From positions 45,322,001 through 45,386,000 of the forward strand of contig NC_088679.1 in the NCBI RefSeq assembly GCF_950023065.1: 64,000 nt of DNA, read 5' to 3'. Position 1 is the stretch's first letter, and every line of letters starts with the position of its first letter. The DNA is from Planococcus citri. Lineage: Eukaryota > Arthropoda > Insecta > Hemiptera > Pseudococcidae. Below are positions 51,869-63,829 of this stretch, piece by piece. The translations under genes were made by a program, and so were the position numbers. The notes under the pieces are model-generated. The model searched no databases and was not told where the DNA came from. It worked only from the letters and a program-made list of their open reading frames with translations.

Positions 51869-52235
51869 AGTGACCTTAAGTGGTCAGGCAGGCAGATGAC
51901 CTTGGGCGACTTGGACAGTGAGACAGGCATTCAGACAACTTCGAGAGGCCTGATAGGCAAACAGACGACCATAAGGATATAGTGAGGTAGGCAGTGACCA
52001 TAAGAGGGCAGCCAAACGGGTTAATGAACTTAATAACTCAGTCAGGAATACAGGCGACCTGGTACAGCCATCCTGACAGGTCAAATGTCCTTGAGAGGCC
52101 ATATGCAGAGAAGCACTTAGATACATTAGTCAACTTTGAGAGGCCAGAAAGGCAGACAGATGACCTTGAGAAGCTGGACAGGTAGATCAGTGACCTTGAG
52201 AGTTTCGACATCCAGACAGACACTCAGACTGAGGT
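51869..52235. repeat. Degenerate minisatellite (TGACCTTGAGAGGCCAGACAGGCAGACA-like unit)
   Basis: About ten diverged units of roughly 30-36 bases share the pieces GTGACCTT(G/A)AGAGG, CC(A/T)GA(C/T)AGG and CAGACAGA. Clear examples are at 51,889-51,915, 51,940-51,965, 52,092-52,105, 52,134-52,170 and 52,185-52,225. The block is clearly richer in G and C than its flanks, which keeps frames open on both strands (51,884-52,126, 51,994-52,185 and 52,038-52,223); none has start or splice support. It ends in ordinary AT-rich sequence. Confidence 0.75.
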
Positions 52236-52299
52236 ACTACAGAATATGGCCAAGTAGCTAGTACATACGAGTACATATGTATATCCCAACATTTTGTTC

Positions 52300-53700
52300 C
52301 CTATTAGTGAAAAAATCAACTTTTACTGAAGCTTCTAAATCGCTTCACAAACGGTAGCAATTTTATCGATAGGTAGATTTTGGGGTATAGAAGAAATTTT
52401 GAACAATTTGTTCTAAAAATTGACGATTTTGGAATTTTTCTTTTTTTGAGAGATTTCCAACTCGTAAAAAATTACACTTTTCAACCAGCAATCTCTTCAG
52501 ATTTGTGATTCACCTGCCTTGATCGATTCGGAACGGCGAGCTTATGATGACATTTAATCTGCAGCCTCTGAAGATGATTGCAACGCCTTCTGCAGCGATT
52601 TTGAAATTTCTGGAATAAAATAAACTTTTGCTGGAGACTCCAAGTCGGCTTGAAAATGTGACAATCGATAAGGGGGGAGGGGGAGGAGTTTGACTATAGT
52701 AGAGTACACCAATTTTCGGATTTGTATCTTACACCTACAAATAGGCTATTTTTGCCATTTTTAAACATTCATCAAAAAATTAACTTTGGCAGCCCAAAAA
52801 TTTGTTTCATTAGAGCGGTTTCTCTGACTGAAAATAAAAAGTTCACCTATAATCTTTCCACAAAATTTTTTGAAAAAATGAACAAACAACTAAGTAAATA
52901 AGGTAGAATTAGTAAAAAAAAAAAAAAAACTGCAAATCGAATCTCTTGGTACCTTGTTTGAAATCACAATTTACTAATATTCCAATGATATATGTACATC
53001 ATATTATTTCAGCAACAGTTTGAGATACATATTTTGAAAAACTGAACAATTTCTTTCCTCAATATAAATTGGCTGTTATCATAAATGTAGGTCTAGGTAC
53101 CTACCAGTGAAATTCCCTCAAAGTTTTGGGCGATTGATTCTGTATTCCTAAATAGAATTCAATTAGAAGTAAGGTAGGTAAGTAGAGATGCTCAACTTGA
53201 AACTGAAAAATATGCCATCAAAATATGTATGCAAATACATATGTATTAGGAATTATTTGTAGGTATATCTAAATACAAATTTTTAAAAGACTCGTGTCAA
53301 GGAGGGTTGTCAGGATTTTGTTACGTAAACATAAGATAGGTACGATGGAACTGTCATTTCCATCCTTGTTTACCTACTTTTTTTCAGTAGTAGGCCTACT
53401 TTTATGGTAGGTACTCATTGTACGTATCTACCACCGGTAGGTAGGTATACTTCTTTATTATAATTTATATGATATGGAAATGCTCCCCGTCATAGCATGT
53501 GTTAGATAAAAAGCGATTTTTTGTCGCATGAACATCGGTGGTTGCTAGGTGTAGTACTGGTTTCCTGCGATACCGCACCGTTCCACAAAATAATCATTTG
53601 TGACACCTGTGTTGAATAACAATTTCAAAACATTGATTATCGTTCTATCTAATAAGTAAACAAGGTGGTCTAGGTATATCCGAAATTATACATCCTCAAA
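52300..53700. other. Non-coding stretch with repeat-like text
   Basis: 52,300-52,700 contains decayed family phrases (GCAGCCTCTGAAGATG, TTTGCTGGAGACTCC) and a purine run AAGGGGGGAGGGGGAGGAG near 52,669. 53,090-53,470 is rich in TAGGTA/TACCTA. No gene. Confidence 0.45.
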
Positions 53701-53712
53701 TAACAGTAGCGT

Positions 53713-54249
53713 TTGAACCAGTTGTACCAATTACGAGTATTTCCTTTTGGTAAACCACTGTTAATTGCAAAATTTATGACAGGAAATCTGTATACAATTT
53801 TTGTAAATGATGTGGAACACTCCAGGGAATCTTTTGGTGACTCAGTCGTCAGTTTCTTTAATTTTTTTTTTTACTGGATTCATCCCTCTGAGTCTGAGTC
53901 CTCTCAGTCGATAACTTTTATGGAGCGTGAGGGTGAGAACAGATGGGCAGAAGAAACACAGAGAAGCCAAAACTGGCATGGCTTGATACAAATAAGTATG
54001 GAATATAATTCACAAAATTATTTAGCTGTTCAAACGAAAGACTTTGAGTTTTTCTCGTACTTTTTTTTTCTGCGCATCAAAATAAATAATGATTCAAATA
54101 AAAAATCAGACCTGCTCACATACTCACATGAATTCAAAATAAAGATTTTCGTAAGAATGAGTCTTGTCGAAAATTCACGAAAAATGCAAATTTGTTCACT
54201 AAAGACGAATGAAAAACATGCCAAACATGAGAATCGCAAATACAAGTAG
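53713..54249 (+). CDS. Unusually long orphan open frame (178 codons)
   Basis: The frame opens without ATG; the first in-frame ATG is at about 53,776, giving some 157 residues. The residues are uneven: Phe-rich runs from T-tracts (FFNFFFYW, FFSYFFFLR), an acidic and Ser-rich middle (PSESESSQ, then FMEREGENRWAEET) and a Lys-rich end (NEKHAKHENRKYK). Length is above what I expect by chance, but low-complexity T-tracts, no clear promoter and no recognised domain argue against a conserved gene. It could be part of a longer spliced transcript or a young lineage-specific frame. Confidence 0.2.
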   Translation: MNQLYQLRVFPFGKPLLIAKFMTGNLYTIFVNDVEHSRESFGDSVVSFFNFFFYWIHPSESESSQSITFMEREGENRWAEETQRSQNWHGLIQISMEYNSQNYLAVQTKDFEFFSYFFFLRIKINNDSNKKSDLLTYSHEFKIKIFVRMSLVENSRKMQICSLKTNEKHAKHENRKYK

Positions 54250-54259
54250 ATATGTATTA

Positions 54260-57200
54260 CCTATTACCCCACATTGTACTCGACTCGACATGCAAAAAGA
54301 GAAAAGATTGAATTTTGAAATTCTTCGAAAAATGTAATGTTATTTGAGCAATACCTACCTATTTATCTTTTCCTTCCACGCAATTTCAACGCATTTTATT
54401 GCGTTTGTTATTCGTATATGTCCTCTTTAGTAATTCAGTTTTCGAGTTCGTGCATACGAGTGTCTTATCTATTAGTATACACATGAGCGACGCAAAGCCC
54501 ACACAAGCCGTTGTTGACTTTCTTTGAGATATTATCATTTCTGTTTACATCAGAACCTTACTTGGTCACACTTCGCGAAATAAATGGCATTAGTGGTCAG
54601 TAAAATAAAATTTGAACGAAGTTATTATGGTGACCGAGATTATGTAGGTCTAGGTACACATAAATAATAAACTACGAGGTAGTAGAGGCATGAATCACGT
54701 GTCCACTGTCCAGAAAATTGTAGGTACCTAACCTACATCACTTTATTTTCATCTATAATCTGTATTAATGTTATGGTGGAAACATTTTTATCATTTATTG
54801 GAAATTCATTTGGATTTTATTCAAGGTATGGAAACATAATTAAATTTCTTCAAAATTGAAGCTACATTTTCAAAGAAAATTCCATCATATTTTCATTTAC
54901 GACAGTTTAGCAAAAAAGTTATGAGGAAGCTTATTCGACTTTTTTACTTCAGTTCGCCATCTGCCAATGTCTGATGTCCGATGTTTAAGGTCAAGTTGAT
55001 CATAAATCAAGAAATGAAAACTAAATTTTGATGATCTCCGATCACGTCGAATACACTACGTAAGTACCTCTATACTCATACTTCATTTTCTAAACCATTA
55101 TTCTCATCACATTTCTAATTACTATCTGTGCAAAAAAAATAATAATTAGGCAGTTTTTTCCAATCTTACATGATTTTTATTTCAAATTCCTAAATAATCG
55201 TAGGAATGGAATTTTAGATATTGTGGTGATTCAGCTTAAATCATTCTACCTAGGTACCTACAACGGAGCTAGATGTAGAATGTCTCACCTCGTATTTTTG
55301 CATTTCTCTCCTAATGGATACATAGGTTATCTATAAATAATGTCATTTCATTATCACCGGTTCAACATTAACTCATCCAGGTATGGATTTCATTTTTCTC
55401 TGCAATGAATCCGATTTTGTTTGTTTCATGTGAAAGTACAATAGGTAAGTAAATAGCGTATAGAAAGCATTTTTCTCAAAAATAGAAACGAGAGGTTCTG
55501 CGATTTGAAAAAATTTCTAGCTGCCAAATTCCAATTACCTATTGACGTTGGAATTGAAAAATCAATAAAAAAAATATAATCAAAGTTAAGTGTTGATGGA
55601 TTCCAATGGAAATGAAAAGACAAAAAAAAACAAAAATCCAAATTCTTCTGCAAATTAGTGAATTACATTAAATCTCATCAGTTATCTAATCGACATTGTT
55701 TATATTGCTACTGCTGTCATTCGTGTAATCACGCATTTCACCTGTTTTAATTCAACGAGTTACCCGCATTCTTTTACAAGCCTATAAATATACTACATAG
55801 CTTATTGCATATACGCTATTACGATATTAGTGTAGGTATATACCTAATAAGTATACTAAATATCTGCAGATAAGATAATGTTTTTTTGTTTGTGTTGTTA
55901 GGATGACATTTTTATAATGTTTTTCGAAGGAGCTGTTTCAACCAGCTAATTAAGATAATTTGGACATTATAGGCTTGGAATTCAAAAGTAAGTAGGTACG
56001 CATAGTTATTTTGTAATTCTATGAGAAGATAATACCCAATTCAAGTTTGAAAATGAGTTTACCTGATTTTTCAGTAAATTTTTTTTCAATTAGGGAGATA
56101 CGAGTACATTTTTATCAATGTGAATTTTTCTTATAAGAAGAGTTGAAAAAATTAGGACAATCTGGCGTGAAATTATCCAACACCTTGGTAAGAGCAAATA
56201 TAACACCAAAATAATTTTAAAAATACACTTTCATTTCGGTAGTTATGTTTAAAAAAATACCTACTTACGCAATACATATTATAATCATTTTCATACATTA
56301 CAAGAACTTTATCTAGGTAGGCTTGAATCCAAAAAGTAGACAAAATAGGTACCCCAAAACTCTGCGTCGAACAATATAAAATTTAATTATTATTCTAACC
56401 AACTGGCTTGACAACAAAAAGGTGGTTGAATCAGAATGTATGTAGGTTTCTAACTGCTTAGTATATAAAATTTCATTTTAAAAGCAGTCACCTAGGTATA
56501 TTAACAAGACCTCACGTGGATTCAGTTTTTGTTCAGAACAAAAAAAAAAAAAAACACACATTTTAGATACAATTAAGCAGAAATTTAGAAAACCTTGGAA
56601 TTTTAAGGCAAGTAATTTTTCAATTGCATGATACCTATCAGACGTCAAATTCGCACATATAGGTAGAATTTTTACAGTAGATAATAAATTAATTTTTCAA
56701 ATTTATATAGGTAAAGTACCAATAACTAACAAATCGTAAGTATACAATACATACGTACATGAGTGAAGAAAATTCATCACTATCCTATACACGTGAGCCC
56801 AACCTTCTAATTATAGGCATTATTTTATTTTGAAATATGTTAATAATTCTGTGCATGATTTTAGTATTGTTACTGACTCACTTATCTTTTGTTTTTAGTA
56901 TCTTTTTGTTTTGTTTCTGGTTATTTCTCACTTTATACTTCCTTATTTTTTGTATTTTTTTTTCTTCTTCCTTTTCAATTTATAAAACGATATTTAGTTT
57001 TTTTCTCTCTTAGTTATAATCGGTCTCTCCTGTAATTGCTTCTGGCTGTTGGAGATACCTAAATTGTAAAAATAAAATAAAATAAATAAAATATCAATCG
57101 GAATTAAAAATCAAGTCGGTTCCTTCGGTTTTGCTCATTTTTTTCACGGTAAAATAACCACCAATAGGTACTTTTATCCAAACCCTTCAGAGAGTTGGAC

Positions 57201-58630
57201 TGAGTCTCGAGTTTTCTACTCATTTGGGATTTCTCACAGATTTATCAAATTTTGAAGGCTCATATCTCACAACTGGTTGATCTTGACGCAAATTCCGTCA
57301 GTGGAAGTTTAATTATTAGGGAGTAAGTACATGAAAAATCCAAAATCAGTATAGGTAGGTATATCTAATTTAAACTGTACACAGACATGAGCTCTCAAAA
57401 TGAAAACTCAAGTTTTCATGCTGGCAGAAGTTGAAGATTTCAACATTCCTTGAATGAGAATGATTCAATTTTTTCTGTGCGGCATCTTTTCTCTCCCAAG
57501 AAAATTGTTCGCCAATGTTGCATGGAATTTTAAATGTGTAGATATGCTTCCAAATACATTGTAAACAATGAATTACACTTAAGAAAATGCAAAAATAAGC
57601 TGCTGTTAGCTATGTTAGCTAGGCACTGATATATTTATATTTATCACGATACACGATACTTTATTCTATTATATTATAACATTGCAATGTTTCCCAAGTT
57701 CCACATGCAAGCCAAACTGACTTCGCGATGGCACGCATCAAAAACACAGTTCACTTCAAAAAATCATAAGCGTACGTATTTACACCGTTTTCACTTGTTT
57801 TAAAAATAACGTAAAAATCTCACAATAATAAATTTTTAAAATAGTATTAAAAAAACAAGATACGATAGTCATAACTTCTCCACATTTTGTGATTTTCGCT
57901 AATTAACGCAGCGGCTACTATACTTTTCCTTTTGTAAATGAACGTACCCTAATACGAGCTTGAGAAAAGAAAACGTTTTTCAACAATTAAAGTCCTATGG
58001 CAATCTCAACCTAATTAATTCGGTGATCTGTATATTTAGACATGCTCATTAGTGAGAGGTACACATTCGCATAAAATAAAGAAACAAATTACAATACGAT
58101 GAACTATGAAATTGAATAGGTATAGGTAAAGTTTTTCTAAAACTAGGTGAAGTATCTGCAATAGCGCTGTATGGCGTGGCGTAGCGTACCTTTACCTATC
58201 ATAAAAAATATGAAACTGCATGTAAGTATGTACTCCAGATGCAAAATGTAAATTTATTGGAAATCGAAATTCGTAAAACATCCAATTTAAAAAAATATTA
58301 GGAACCCCCTTCCGTATCAAAAAACATATATACATATGTAGATGTACCTATACGTACTAATAGGTACCTGTCTCATCAACTCGGTCTAAATATGTAAGCA
58401 AGGCAATACATTGTCAAGTGTCTTTTCCCACTGCTGAAGATCGACCTTCAAAAAATATCGTCATACCTGGGTGAGTGAAAATTTTCCATAACTCACGTAG
58501 AAATGCACTGGGTGAAGGACGCTACGAATAAAGGCCCACGAAATTCATTAAATGTAACGGTAAATTTTTTAATGTTCTAATCCTATTTGCCATCGCTAAT
58601 TTATACGTATCAAGGTTTTGCGAGTAACAG
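54260..58630. other. Non-coding stretch
   Basis: No supportable gene. T-rich text at 56,880-57,010 and A runs at 56,540 and 55,624 dominate. The single longer minus-strand frame (55,426-55,653) is Phe- and Leu-rich and low in complexity. Confidence 0.5.
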
Positions 58631-58637
58631 CTTCTAA

Positions 58638-58686
58638 CATTCATTCATTCATTCATTCACTCATTCTTCATTCATTCATCCGCTCA
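58638..58686. repeat. (CATT)n microsatellite
   Basis: About ten CATT units with a few substitutions (CACTCATTCTTCATT). Confidence 0.9.
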
Positions 58687-58689
58687 TTA

Positions 58690-61600
58690 CTCAACTCTTT
58701 CAAATCCTAACAACCAATGTAGGTACGAATATCTTTAAACCTACTTTTATTTTACTATTAGTGTAGGAGTTTGGATCATATAAAATTATTAAGCACTTGA
58801 ATGTCAATGGCTCAACAATTTCGAGAAATCTGTTCACGATAAGTTCATTAAAGTAATACATACCTAACAAGTTGATAGACTCTGGTGACATGCAGCTAGC
58901 CCACGTATATGTATGAAGTTGAAAATATCGATTACACAAATTCAGCATACTTACATATAATTTTTATAAAGTTAAAACCTATTCCACTCAACAGGGCCCT
59001 CCAATTTTGCTCAATTTCTTTTTTTTTACAAGTTCTGTTCCTTTTCAATGATTTAACATGCCTAATTACGGCTGAGAAGAGAAGTGAAGCTTTGTATTTA
59101 CTTAACCAGCCGATGATTTCAGTGAATAAAATTCTCAACGTATTCTAGCTCCTTCGATTTCAAACATAGTAAAATATAAACATGATTTTTTCTGTAAAGC
59201 ATGCAACATTTATTTCGCCTGAATTCAAAATTGAATAGATGAAGACTCTTGATTTTTTTTAATTTTTAAAAATGCTTTTGCACCTTCCAATATTGAGTTT
59301 ATACAAACAATGAAATTAACCCAGCTTGTAAAACTTTTAATGCTCTTCAAAAAAGATCATAGTCACTATACCTATCTATGTCTAACATTGAAGGCGACAG
59401 TCAGAGCATTTTGAAAATTTCAATAAGCTCCTTCAATTTCGAAGGTAGGCTAAAACTGAAATATAACTGAAAAAGAAGTCATCAAGACTAGAATTCGTTC
59501 ATTAAAAATAAGAAAAAGTTTGAATCATTCAAATGATATTACTACCTATAACCCATGGTTGATGCTCGAGAGGACAAAAAAAACGTGGCTGTAGGTGAGT
59601 TGATTCCCAAATGATTTTTTTTTTTAGAAATTAATTGAGCAGTCAAATTAATTCTCACGTCGTTTTTGACTAATTTCGAATTGATTCCATCTTACAAGCA
59701 ACCTATACCTCTTCATCGTACTCCTCGTTTTTTTCCGTTGAGTGCAACTCGAGTTCCAAAATCTACACTTGAGTGTCAAATTTTGACACTTCTCTACTGT
59801 ATGAGCAAAAACGACGAGGGAATCAATTGGATCATTTTTTGTGCATTGGAAATCTACTCATCAACTCCCAAAAATTTTATCATGACAAATTGCCTATCTT
59901 CAAAATTAAAAGGCCCACATTTTCAAGATTTAGGGCACCTTATTGAATTTGAAAATTTTGAATCAAGGTAGCACCTTCAATTTTCAAGATAGGAATAATT
60001 CTTTCAATCTACATGATAGACAGCCAGTCATAATAACGCTTCTTGTTCGTCTTTTCGAGTATTATCTGCAAGTGAACTTCGACATAGACAATCAGTTTAT
60101 AGGGTTGACAACTCAATTCGCATTTACGTAGTTCGCGATGCTGTATTTAGCAGGCAAAATAGTTGACACTGGTCCCGGAACACCTGGTATACGTACATAC
60201 AACATCAAAGATGGTAGGTGTTACACGCACGATTTTTTTCTTTCACAATTCCATTCGCGTCTTCACTCTTTATTTCTATTTCTAAATCGATCATTCAAAA
60301 CTAATTGTCGTATATGGACACAGGCAGCTCAGAGTTATTTACGAGTAGGCTATCAACTATTTCACACACAACCTGCTATTCTATTTTAACCAGTCGCAGT
60401 CAAGCTCTTAACATTAAATAGTAAGTTTATACCTACATACCTTTATATACTACACAGATTGCATAATTGTTTGAATACCCGTTAATCAGACACTTTAGGT
60501 CGTAGGAAGTGAGTAGATCTATACCTAAACCTATGTACTGTACTTCGAATTAAAAGGAAATGTTTCGACATGAGAATTATCAAAGACTCATAAATTGCAA
60601 TCAATTTTGGCGAAAAATTTTGCGCCTATGCGAGTGACGAACAATGTTTATAATAATTATAACAATGAAGCGGGTGTGAATTTTAGTGATAAGATAAAAA
60701 ATATTAACCGAGTTAACTCGTGTTAATAACTTTAATTACACGTGTTATGAAAATTCGCTTTCTTTTTGTCAAGTTCGGATGAAAAATTACCTTCGTGTGT
60801 TTCCTTACTATCATCGTAGATACACATATGCTCAGTATGGTATTCCTACATCCAGAGGAAGGTACTTATCGCGTGAATATCCTGATTATAACCGTCAATT
60901 TATATCTACAGTTATTTTTTTTTTGAATGTGAGTTGGTATATCGTCTAATTATTTCATTTTCCCATAACTAACGAAACGTTACCTAAAATTATTTAAATA
61001 ATTTTCCTTAATTTTTAAATTGTCAGAGGGACTTTTAGGAATTTTTAAAAATCAAGATGTTGAAATTTTTTTATACAGATTTTTAAAATGTTTCACGATT
61101 TAGAGTTTTTTCCTCGAAGAAAAATTCAAAATTTTTGGTCAGAAGATCATAACCAAATTTTTCATTTTTTTTTCAATAATTCGGAAAAATAAATCTTATG
61201 TACTTATTTTTTCTGCTTTTTGTCTCATTTGAAAATTTGCTTGTTTTCTTAACCAAAAAAAATAAAAAGTACTCGCGAATGATGTATTGTTATTTGTTTC
61301 TCGTTTTAAAAATTCGTCTAGCACTTTGCATACGATATAGGTATTACCTACGTAGATGCCTACATAAAAAGGGTGCCAATTTTTGGTACTTGGTAAATCT
61401 GCGATCCAAGATTTTGATTTTGTCTGAGATATTTATGATACCCATATGCATAAATGAAATAATATTATGCATACTCGTATCTATATAAAAGCTTTGCCCT
61501 ACGTGCCAGAATTTTAAAAACGAAAATGTTCGCCCACTCTTCACAAAGTGACTTTACGTTAGCTGTAGGTACTAGGTACCTACCTCTACCTATCTACATG

Positions 61601-62300
61601 TGAAATCATTATATTGCCAGACATTTTATTTTATGCCATGGGAAAATAAAGGGTCTTTTAATTAAATTTCATTTACGAAGTTCCAACAGCTGGCAACAAA
61701 ATAATTAGCAAATCTGTCTTATTTGGCATTTATCAAAACCAGTTTTTGTTATGGCGCTTATGTTGCCATTCAACCCATTCGCGACACACGAAGACTCATA
61801 AGCACGGTCAAAGATATTGTAAGTACATACCTATACCTACCTACGTACAAATGCATCTTTTCAAAATGATATTTTTTACAACATTTTTGAAAATATCATC
61901 AATAAATGATGGAACACGATGATGAAAAATGATTCGTTTGAGGCTACTTTTAACTTTTAATTACCTTAACACATCTACCGCTCACCTTCTCTCCTGCAAT
62001 ACTTTAGCTGTCACGTTGCATGAATTACAGACAGCCGAATCAAAAATACGATGTAACCCACCATTAGTAATAAATCCTTTTCCAATAGTTCACGAAACGA
62101 GTGTTGCGATAACGGGTTCTGTTTCGCGACGTAATTAATAATAATAAGGAAAACGTATTTTTTAAATTGATAACAAAGTTTAATTGCCAACCGGGAGCAC
62201 CTTTACGTGTTTCTTTTTACGCGTAACGCGCGATGCTGAAGCAAGTATGAGGACAATTGCAGAATAGTTAGAATTAAAAAAAAAAAAAAAACAGAATTTT
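58690..62300. other. Non-coding stretch
   Basis: No gene supported. Frames at 59,666-59,971 (101 codons) and 60,138-60,389 (83 codons) are open on the plus strand but within chance. The latter begins near an acceptor-like TTTAGCAG and contains a protein-like stretch (GKIVDTGPGTPGIRTYNIKDG) before a weak GTAGGT donor; I note it without calling it. Confidence 0.4.
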
Positions 62301-62325
62301 CATTTTATATAAATCAATGCATTAA

Positions 62326-62779
62326 AAGGGAACCTAGTCAACTCGTCGTCTCCGATTTGGCTGAAATTTGGTTCACTGAAAGTTCATGTCACCTACACCT
62401 CAAAATCAAATTTTCTGCTGCCGAAGTTGATTTTTCGAATTTTGGTGAATTTTTGAAAATGGATGAAATAGACCATTTTTTTACTGATAAAATTTTCTTT
62501 AAAAGGATGAACCGCGAGATAAAAAACTGAAATTCAGTTTGGATACCAAAGTCGACCTCCTGAATTGATTGCAGCCATTTTCGAGACGATATGGAGCTTC
62601 TTGCAGAAATTAGTTTTTCTCCAGTACCTACACTGGATTCGCTCCTCCAGAAAAAGCACTATATTATTAACTACGGCAGCTGAAAATTTGGTCCTATGGT
62701 GTTGATGACATGAACTTTCAGTGTGCCAAATTTCAGCTAAATCTGAGGTGACGAATTGACGAGTTAACGAGGTTCCCTT
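62326..62779. mobile_element. Inverted-repeat element with about 110-bp ends
   Basis: The left end AAGGGAACCTAGTCAACTCG continues with GCTGAAATTTGG-TTCACTGAAAGTTCATGTCA; the right end is the diverged complement of all of this, closing in GGTTCCCTT. The arms can be followed for roughly 110 bases with several substitutions and small indels (a piece near CAATTCGTCACC is extra in one arm). A 3-bp TTA may flank it (about 62,323 and 62,781), as in PIF/Harbinger insertions, but the outermost bases do not pair cleanly. No coding capacity. Confidence 0.65.
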
Positions 62780-63114
62780 GTTAGGTTAAGTACATATATC
62801 TGATTTTTTCAAGTTTTGATTTTTTTATGGCAAATGAGCATTTGAATTTTCAAAAATTCCCCGGAAATAGAAAGAAAGGTAGATATCTACCTAATCTATC
62901 GTTTTTAAACACTCTGGATTGCTAAAAAAAAAAAGTTGGGAATGGTAAAAATTAATGGCAAAACAAAATGTCTGCTTTCGAATTCAAATCTTCACACCAA
63001 ACTCTTTAACGAACCAATACGTAGGTACTTACAGAAAAATATTAATCCAATAGGCCTACACGAAGCAGTCATCACTCATCAAGCCATCTAACTTTTTTGT
63101 GCCTCGCCCTCTTC

Positions 63115-63235
63115 CAGGCCCGTAGCCAGCGTAGGGGCAGCCGGGGCAATGCCCCGGCTAGAAAGGCTGTTTGCCCCAGGTAGCAAAATCAAAAAAAAAA
63201 AAAAACACGTTTGCCCCACCAGCAAAATCAGAAAA
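63115..63235. mobile_element. Truncated end of a hAT-like element with a GC hairpin
   Basis: Starts CAGGCCCGTAGCCAGCG, a terminus type I associate with hAT-like elements in arthropods. It is followed at 63,139-63,159 by a perfect hairpin: nine-base GC-rich arms (AGCCGGGGC) around AAT. Two short direct repeats follow (GTTTGCCCCAGGTAGCAAAATC and GTTTGCCCCACCAGCAAAATC, each followed by A runs). No opposite end is present nearby, so this is a fragment. Confidence 0.45.
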
Positions 63236-63437
63236 AAAATCAGAAAGTGCCAAAAACCAAAAACTCAACAATGTAAAATTATGGTTACGTTCATGAAATG
63301 GCTACACTAGCATGAATTGCATTTGATAGCTCGATGGCTCGCTCGATGCGTTCACTAAATTTTAAATCAAAAATTTGATATGTAATTTGAGTAAAAATTA
63401 GTAATTTGTGAGGATCAGAAATCCAGTAAGGTGCACC

Positions 63438-63829
63438 GGGGGAAGTTGGAATTCGGGGTAAGTTAGAAAACTTGCTCTAGCACCTAGAGGTTTATATCTG
63501 GTGAAGTGCCACTAAAGGTGACTTGAGGGTACTACACCTACTTCATCACGGCATAAAAATTTTCGCGATTCAGTTTCATTTTAGATGTCTTTGGTTCAAT
63601 TGTATTTTGTTGTTGTTTTGAACTTGTTTTGAATTTGTTCTAAAATACAAACTTTCTATTTCTTAGTTTTTCGCATATAGCGGACGAACCGTGCGTCCTA
63701 GTGAAAATCTGATGAGAGTGGTCTCAAAGAGAATTAAATTCTCTACAATTTTGTTGAAAGGCAATTTTTCTAGGACGCTCCGTTTGTGATCTACGCCTCT
63801 GCAAAGTTTAGCCTGTTCTGACTTCCCCC
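63438..63829. mobile_element. Transposon-like unit carrying module copy D
   Basis: GGGGGAAGTTGGAATT at 63,438 and its imperfect complement (ending ACTTCCCCC at 63,829) form short inverted ends. Between them lies a repeat-like leader (GGGGTAAGTTAGAAAAC, AGTGCCACTAAAGGTGAC) and, at 63,662-63,811, the palindrome-centred module also found in the 24.9-25.9 kb element. No target duplication is clear, so the borders are provisional. Confidence 0.4.
63662..63811 (-). repeat. Palindrome-centred module, copy D
   Basis: The 17-bp palindrome AGAGAATTAAATTCTCT is at 63,728-63,744, with GGACGAACCGTGCGTCCTAG before and TAGGACGCTCCGTTTG after it. On the minus strand the frame reads KLCRGVDHKRSVLEKL, then NKIVENLILF, IRFSLGRTVRP and YAKN-stop, aligned with the frames of copies A-C. 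Its flanks outside the module are unrelated to the 25-kb element. Confidence 0.75.

Noticed and set aside
51884..52223. Overlapping open frames on both strands in the minisatellite
   Set aside because: Openness follows from the GC-richer repeat unit; no start or splice support.
60138..60389. Frame with a protein-like stretch GKIVDTGPGTPG
   Set aside because: Weak acceptor and a GTAGGT donor that matches the background motif; length within chance.
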